17,797 nucleotides of DNA from Conexibacter sp. (lineage in GTDB: Bacteria; Actinomycetota; Thermoleophilia; Solirubrobacterales; Solirubrobacteraceae). Below are positions 14,651 through 17,797 of the stretch, in pieces. Position numbers and translations under genes: made by a program. The notes beneath the pieces were generated by a model. That model searched no databases. It was not told the DNA's origin and worked only from the letters and a program-made list of their open reading frames with translations. The stretch's first letter is position 1; each line of letters starts with the position of its first letter. The stretch spans positions 1 to 17,797 of the forward strand of contig JAOPZP010000125.1 in NCBI GenBank assembly GCA_025964055.1. Reading direction: 5' to 3'.

Positions 14651-16029
14651 GCGAACGTCGCGAGGTCGACGTGGTGGTGCTGGGAGCGGGCCCCGCGGGC
14701 GAGGTGATCGCCGGCCGGCTCGCCGAGCGCGACCTCGAGGTGGCGCTCGTCGAGAACCGCCTCGTCGCGGGCGAGTGCTCGTACTGGGCGTGCATGCCGT
14801 CCAAGGCGCTGCTGCGTCCGGCCCAGGCGCTGGGCGAAGCGCGGCGCGTGCCGGGCGCGGCGGAAGCGGTGACCGGCGAGCTGGACGTGCCGGCGGCGCT
14901 GGCGCGTCGCGACGACGTCATCCACCACCTCGACGACAGCGAGCAGCTGCCGTGGTTGGAGGAGCGCGGGATCATCCTCGTGCGCGGCCACGGCCACCTG
15001 GCCGGCGAGCGCACCGTCCATGTCGGCGACGTCGAGCTGGTCGCGCGGCGCGCGGTCGTCGTGGCGGTCGGGTCGGCGCCGATGATCCCACCCGTCCCAG
15101 GGCTGGCCGAGGCGCGGCCGTGGACCAACCGCGAGGCGACGGTCACCGAGGTCGTGCCGGGCTCGCTGCTCGTGTTGGGCGGGGGACCGGTGGGCGTCGA
15201 GCTGGCGCAGGCGTTCGCGACGCTCGGCGCCGAGGTCACGCTGCTGGAGCGGGAGGGGCGGCTGCTGGAGCGCGAGGAGCCGTTCGCGGGCGAGCAGGTG
15301 GGCGAGGGGCTGCAAGCCGCCGCGGTGCGGGTGCTCGTGGACGCGGAGGTGACGTCGGTCCGGCGGGGCGAGGACGGCCGCGTGACGCTGGCGCTGGCGG
15401 GCGGCGAGACCCTGGAGGCCGACGAGATCCTCGTCGCGTCGGGGCGGCGGCAGACGACCGACACGCTCGGGCTGGAGTCGATCGGCCTGGAGGCTGGCTC
15501 GCCGCCGCAGCCGCTCGAGGTCGGCGACGACCTGCGCGTGGCGGGCCGCGACTGGCTCTACGCGATCGGCGACGTCAACGGCAAGGCCCTGCTGACGCAC
15601 GAGGGCAAGTACCAGGCGCGCATCGCGGCCGACGTGATCAGCGGGCACGAGCCTCAGGCGCGGATCCGCGGCGGGCTGCCGCCGCGCGTGACGTTCACCG
15701 AGCCGCAGGTCGCGGCCGTCGGGCACACGCTGGCCTCGGCGCAGGAGGCGGGGCTGAACGTCCGCGCCGTCGACGTCCCGACGCAGGCGACGGCCGGCGC
15801 CAGCTTCCACGGCAAGGACACCGACGGGACGTCTCGGATCGTCGTCGACGAGGACCGCGGGATGATCGTCGGCGCGACGTTCGTCGGCTCCGACGTGGCC
15901 GAGTGGCTGCATGCCGCGACGATCGCCGTGGTGGCCGAGGTGTCGCTCGAGGATCTGTGGCATGCGGTCCCGGCGTTCCCGTCGCGCAGCGAGGTGTGGC
16001 TGAAGCTCCTGGAGGGCTACGGGCTGTAG
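14647..16029 (+). CDS. FAD-dependent pyridine nucleotide-disulfide oxidoreductase (dihydrolipoamide dehydrogenase/MerA-like)
   Basis: 460 residues, full length for class I flavoprotein disulfide reductases. FAD-binding VVVLGAGPAGEVIAG is at 9-23; the redox-active pair is C44 and C49 in GECSYWACMPSK; the NAD(P) loop VLGGGPVGVELAQ follows near 178; the second FAD contact is YAIGDVNGKALLTHEGKY; the dimerisation domain begins at about 340. At the C-terminus the canonical HP-T-x-SE reads FPSRSE, so the catalytic His of lipoamide and glutathione reductases is replaced by Phe, as in mercuric reductase-like proteins. The GTG start overlaps the anti-sigma stop (GTGA). Substrate unknown: a small or protein disulfide, a metal ion or a quinone. 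Its operon position suggests a link to the redox-responsive sigma pair. Confidence 0.9.
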   Translation: MSERREVDVVVLGAGPAGEVIAGRLAERDLEVALVENRLVAGECSYWACMPSKALLRPAQALGEARRVPGAAEAVTGELDVPAALARRDDVIHHLDDSEQLPWLEERGIILVRGHGHLAGERTVHVGDVELVARRAVVVAVGSAPMIPPVPGLAEARPWTNREATVTEVVPGSLLVLGGGPVGVELAQAFATLGAEVTLLEREGRLLEREEPFAGEQVGEGLQAAAVRVLVDAEVTSVRRGEDGRVTLALAGGETLEADEILVASGRRQTTDTLGLESIGLEAGSPPQPLEVGDDLRVAGRDWLYAIGDVNGKALLTHEGKYQARIAADVISGHEPQARIRGGLPPRVTFTEPQVAAVGHTLASAQEAGLNVRAVDVPTQATAGASFHGKDTDGTSRIVVDEDRGMIVGATFVGSDVAEWLHAATIAVVAEVSLEDLWHAVPAFPSRSEVWLKLLEGYGL

Positions 16030-16053
16030 GCGCGGCGGATAGGGTCCCGCGCC
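16029..16053 (+). promoter_or_regulatory. Stem-loop with -10-like loop between oxidoreductase and glycosyltransferase genes
   Basis: GGCGCGG (16029-16035) and CCGCGCC (16047-16053) pair perfectly around an 11-nt loop holding TAGGGT (16040-16045), a TAnnnT -10 candidate. Transcription from it would start about 6 nt before the next ATG. The hairpin begins on the last base of the oxidoreductase stop codon, so it could equally be a transcript end or attenuator. Confidence 0.4.
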
Positions 16054-16057
16054 GCAC

Positions 16058-16750
16058 ATGAAGATCGCCTTCCTCGTCCCGGCCTACAACGAGGCCGCCA
16101 CCATCGGCGAGCTCCTGACGCGGATCGACGCACTCGGCGTCGACCGTCAGATCGTGGTCGTCGACGACGGCTCCGCTGACGACACCGCGGCGATCGTCGC
16201 GGCCTACGCCGCCGAGCACCCGGGCGTCGTCCTGCTGCGGCAGGCCAACCGCGGCAAGGGCGCCGCGCTGCGCCACGGCATCCCGCACCTCGACGCCGAC
16301 GTCACCGTCATCCAGGACGCCGACCTGGAGTACGACCCGGCCGAGGTGCCGCACCTGATCGAGCCGATCGAGCGGGGGATCGCCGACGTCGTCTACGGCT
16401 CGCGGCTGTCGGGCGGCCGCGCCCAGCGCGCCTACCTGTTCTGGCACATGATCGGCAACCGGTTCCTGTCGCTGCTGACCGGCGTGCTGTTCAACACCAC
16501 GTTGTCGGACATGGAGACGGGCTACAAGGCGTTTCGCACCGAGGTGCTCAAGAGCCTGCCGCTGACCGAGGACCAATTCGGGATCGAGCCCGAGATCACG
16601 GGCTGGATCTGCCGGCGCCGGCTGCGGATCTACGAGGTCCCGATCTCCTACTACGGGCGCACGTACGAGGAGGGCAAGAACATCACGTGGAGAGACGGGT
16701 TCCGCGCGGTCTGGGTGCTGCTGCGCGTGCGGTTCTCGCCGGCGGCGTGA
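16058..16750 (+). CDS. GT2 family glycosyltransferase, dolichol/polyprenol-phosphate mannosyltransferase-like
   Basis: 230 residues with a single GT-A domain. It should transfer a sugar from a nucleotide donor, most likely to polyprenyl phosphate at the cytoplasmic membrane face. Motifs: VPAYNEAATI (7-16), VVDDGS (34-39), NRGKGAALRHG (64-74), the metal-binding QDADLEYD with D87-x-D89, then DMETGYKAFR and the C-terminal YYGRTYEEGKNITWRDG seen in DPM1-like enzymes. There is no C-terminal membrane segment, so it is the soluble, peripheral type. The ATG is 28 nt after the oxidoreductase stop, without a Shine-Dalgarno sequence. It may be the fourth gene of that operon or have its own promoter. Donor sugar is unknown. 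Confidence 0.92.
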   Translation: MKIAFLVPAYNEAATIGELLTRIDALGVDRQIVVVDDGSADDTAAIVAAYAAEHPGVVLLRQANRGKGAALRHGIPHLDADVTVIQDADLEYDPAEVPHLIEPIERGIADVVYGSRLSGGRAQRAYLFWHMIGNRFLSLLTGVLFNTTLSDMETGYKAFRTEVLKSLPLTEDQFGIEPEITGWICRRRLRIYEVPISYYGRTYEEGKNITWRDGFRAVWVLLRVRFSPAA

Positions 16751-16880
16751 GCGGGGCGGCGCGCCCGGACGTGGCGGCGCTCCGCGCGGGCGTAGCGGTC
16801 CGCTGAGGCGTGGTTCGGGGCAGTGACAGGGAGGTGGTGTCGGGCCTCGGCGCCTCGCGGCGTCCGCCGTCGTGATCGGG
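16751..16880. other. Non-coding GC-rich gap after the glycosyltransferase
   Basis: No credible gene is seen. It holds small self-complementary motifs, such as GGGCG-GCG-CGCCC just after the stop codon and AGCGGTCCGCT near 16794, possibly ending the glycosyltransferase transcript. It leads into the repeat array. Confidence 0.5.
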
Positions 16881-16927
16881 GGGTGGGCCTGTTGGGCGCG
16901 GTGGGGCCGCGGTGTTCGGGCCCACCC
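16881..16927. repeat. Palindromic repeat unit 1
   Basis: Outer stem GGGTGGGCC (16881-16889) with GGCCCACCC (16919-16927); inner stem CGCGG (16897-16901) with CCGCG (16907-16911); loop TGGGG. Confidence 0.8.
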
Positions 16928-16952
16928 TGGGCGTTGGTGGTGGCTCGGGGGC

Positions 16953-16997
16953 GGTGGGCCTGTTGGGCGCGGTCGGGCCGCGGTGTTCGGGCCCACC
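16953..16997. repeat. Palindromic repeat unit 2
   Basis: Outer stem GGTGGGCC (16953-16960) with GGCCCACC (16990-16997); inner stem CGCGG (16968-16972) with CCGCG (16978-16982); loop TCGGG, the one base change from unit 1 being in the loop. Confidence 0.8.
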
Positions 16998-17023
16998 CTG
17001 GGCGTTGGTGAGGCTCCGTGGCG

Positions 17024-17070
17024 GGGTGGGCCTGTCTGGGGACGGGGCGCGTCCGCCAACGGGCCCACCC
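17024..17070. repeat. Palindromic repeat unit 3
   Basis: Outer stem GGGTGGGCC (17024-17032) with GGCCCACCC (17062-17070); inner stem GGACG (17040-17044) with CGTCC (17050-17054), loop GGGCG. The inner stem can extend by TGG with CCA across one bulged G. Confidence 0.8.
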
Positions 17071-17096
17071 TCGGCGTCGGCGCTGCGGCGCGTTGC

Positions 17097-17141
17097 GGTG
17101 GGCCTCTGCACGGACGACATGCGTCCGTCAACAGGCCCACC
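17097..17141. repeat. Palindromic repeat unit 4
   Basis: Outer stem GGTGGGCCT (17097-17105) with AGGCCCACC (17133-17141); inner stem ACGGACG (17110-17116) with CGTCCGT (17122-17128); loop ACATG. The most completely paired unit. Confidence 0.8.
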
Positions 17142-17142
17142 C

Positions 17143-17374
17143 CCGCGGAGACGCCGAGAGCCGTCGTGTCCGCCAGCGCCCCAACGCCCCGCGGAGGACC
17201 GACCAGGTCCCAAGGCGCCGCACGCGCTCTCGTGGGTGATCTTCCGAACCCGCCGCGCGTCGGCAGCGGCGCACCGGGCTGAGCGCCACGACCACGAACG
17301 TGCGCGCCGCCCGGACCCGCCGCGTCCGCCCGGGCCGCCGCGTCCATCCCGACCGCGTCGTCCACAGGAGGCCA
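17143..17374. other. Intergenic stretch without a recognisable gene
   Basis: All open frames here are Arg/Pro-rich and cross the repeats or the inverted repeat; none resembles a protein. Contents seen: a GGACC-GACCA-GGTCC hairpin near 17193 and a short direct repetition containing GCCGCGTCC around 17310-17345. I see no RNA gene. Confidence 0.5.
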
Positions 17375-17421
17375 TCGAGGGACGACTCAGCCGCGATAGT
17401 CGCGGTTGAGTCGTCCCTCGA
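17375..17421. repeat. Near-perfect 22-bp inverted repeat with TAG loop
   Basis: Arms 17375-17396 and 17400-17421 are complementary at 21 of 22 positions; the exception becomes a G-U pair in RNA. The loop is three bases (TAG). The right arm contains the -35 hexamer of the promoter at 17406-17434. It may be an operator for a dimeric or tetrameric regulator, a transcript end or a mobile palindromic element. No T-tract follows on either strand. Confidence 0.9.
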
Positions 17422-17434
17422 CGTCCGGTACGGT
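17406..17434 (+). promoter_or_regulatory. Probable sigma-70-type promoter of the nitroreductase-like gene
   Basis: TTGAGT (17406-17411), 17-nt spacer, TACGGT (17429-17434). Predicted start is near 17441, giving a leader of about 110 nt. The -35 and the first half of the spacer lie inside the inverted repeat, so a protein bound there would block or modulate RNA polymerase. Confidence 0.55.
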
Positions 17435-17443
17435 GGCACCCGC

Positions 17444-17485
17444 ATGCCGCAGGTCCTTCGAGTAGCGATCGCCAGCGCCCCTTAG
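17444..17485 (+). CDS. Possible 13-residue leader peptide
   Basis: ATG at 17444 opens MPQVLRVAIASAP and ends with TAG. The ATG is within a few bases of the predicted transcription start, so it could be translated leaderlessly. A hairpin follows at once: CCCGC (17489-17493), loop GTCCA, GCGGG (17499-17503), extended by GG and CC across a bulged T. The main gene has its own GGAGG further down. No run of a single amino acid is present, so classical amino-acid attenuation is not indicated. It may be chance. Confidence 0.3.
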   Translation: MPQVLRVAIASAP

Positions 17486-17551
17486 CGGCCCGCGTCCAGC
17501 GGGTCCGGCGACTGGCCGTCCCTGCTCGCACCCACCCCGGAGGACCATGCC

Positions 17552-17797
17552 ATGCCGTCGCTCGCCGACGACCTGCGGACCGCGCCGACCACGATCCGGC
17601 CGTTCCGTCCCGATCCGTTCCAGCCCGCCGCGCTGCGCCGGGCCGCCGAGCGCGCGCACCTCGCGCCATGGCGGCTGCTGACCGTCGTCGACGCCGCGAC
17701 GCGCCTCGCCATCCGCGACGCGCACCTGCCGCACTGGAACGCGCACGTGCGCGACACCGGCGGCGCGCGGATCCTCGCCGCCGACGCGCCGGCCCGG
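17552..17797 (+). CDS. Nitroreductase-like protein (5' part; 3' end outside window)
   Basis: 82 codons, open to the right edge. TTIRPFRPDPFQPAALRRA at 13-31, then AERAHLAPWRLLTVVDAATR, resembles the N-terminus of nitroreductase-family (FMN-binding) proteins, where a basic R-x-F motif is followed by a helix, A-P-S-x-x-N-x-Q-P-W-R and a beta strand. Here the S-x-x-N-x-Q part of the flavin-contacting motif is missing: APW follows directly. So this may be a degenerate or specialised member, or the resemblance may be misleading. GGAGG at 17539-17543 is 8 nt from the ATG at 17552, which fixes this start; the ATG at 17547 is out of frame and soon hits a stop. It lies behind the inverted-repeat promoter. 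Confidence 0.5.
   Translation, partial: MPSLADDLRTAPTTIRPFRPDPFQPAALRRAAERAHLAPWRLLTVVDAATRLAIRDAHLPHWNAHVRDTGGARILAADAPAR

Larger units (their letters stand above)
16881..17142. repeat. Array of four palindromic stem-loop repeats, 71-72 nt period
   Basis: Four units begin GGTGGGCC at 16882, 16953, 17025 and 17097, intervals 71, 72 and 72 nt. Each closes with GGCCCACC, giving an 8-9 bp outer stem, and encloses a second stem with a 5-nt loop. Units 1 and 2 match at 57 of the first 58 positions; units 3 and 4 keep the outer arms but have different inner sequences that still pair. Between units lie about 25 nt, related in units 1-3 (GGCGTTGG or GGCGTCGG). The 71-nt first interval shifts the frame, so the array is not coding. 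It resembles REP/BIME-type intergenic repeats or a string of structured RNA elements; the function is unknown. Confidence 0.85.

Noticed and set aside
14527..16059. 510-residue minus-strand ORF opposite the oxidoreductase
   Set aside because: Shadow frame; the plus strand has intact FAD, NAD and disulfide motifs.
16881..17142. CRISPR array
   Set aside because: The repeats are about 46 nt palindromes and the intervening 25-nt segments are related to one another; no cas genes are in view.
16881..17142. Integron attC sites
   Set aside because: GTTGGGC fits a GTTRRRY core in units 1 and 2 only, and no matching RYYYAAC partner or cassette gene is present.
15695..17365. 556-residue minus-strand ORF with repeated Pro-Arg-Val-Gly-Pro motifs
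   Set aside because: The motifs are translations of the palindromic DNA repeats, and the frame continues antisense through the glycosyltransferase. The 71-nt interval also breaks the repeat frame.

Overview
The window is very GC-rich with strong third-position G/C bias, dense gene packing, frequent GTG starts and ATGA/GTGA stop-start overlaps. Together with an OpcA-type G6PDH assembly protein, a SoxR with its own box, and an RsrA-spaced zinc anti-sigma factor, this points to an actinobacterium. My guess is the Thermoleophilia (Solirubrobacterales-like), but that is an inference from protein flavour and not a proof.

Layout. (1) 1-1273 (-): 5' two thirds of a GH15 glucoamylase/trehalase-like glycosidase, running off the left edge. 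(2) 1486-3771 (+): an MMPL/RND transporter behind a small operator-like palindrome, ending in a strong stem-loop. (3) 3931-4194 (+): a small secreted, Excalibur-like Ca-binding protein, followed by back-to-back stem-loops between convergent genes. (4) 5003-4279 (-): soxR and a coupled winged-helix-like ORF, behind a near-perfect SoxR box. (5) 13640-5059 (-): a sugar-phosphate cluster in the order ROK sugar kinase, tal, pgi, gnd, zwf, opcA, pgl, histidine phosphatase. Most junctions overlap or are within 4 nt. (6) 13719-16750 (+): ECF sigma factor, soluble ZAS anti-sigma, disulfide oxidoreductase (each overlapping the next by 4 nt), then a GT2 glycosyltransferase. (7) 16751-17551: non-coding and highly structured. 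It holds four palindromic units at 71-72 nt spacing, then a 22-bp inverted repeat that overlaps the -35 of a good promoter, then a 13-codon leader ORF with a hairpin. (8) 17552-17797 (+): start of a nitroreductase-like gene cut by the right edge.

How it works together. GH15 could release glucose and the ROK kinase could phosphorylate it. Pgi, Zwf/OpcA, Pgl, Gnd and Tal then cover the oxidative pentose phosphate pathway and part of the non-oxidative branch; transketolase is not in view. The histidine phosphatase carries motifs resembling yeast sedoheptulose-1,7-bisphosphatase (recalled from memory), which would fit this setting. Two redox regulators, SoxR and the sigma/ZAS pair, flank the NADPH-generating cluster.

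The least-explained elements are the array of stem-loops with changing but still paired inner stems (16881-17141), the large inverted repeat on the promoter at 17375-17434, and the three-gene sigma/anti-sigma/oxidoreductase unit.
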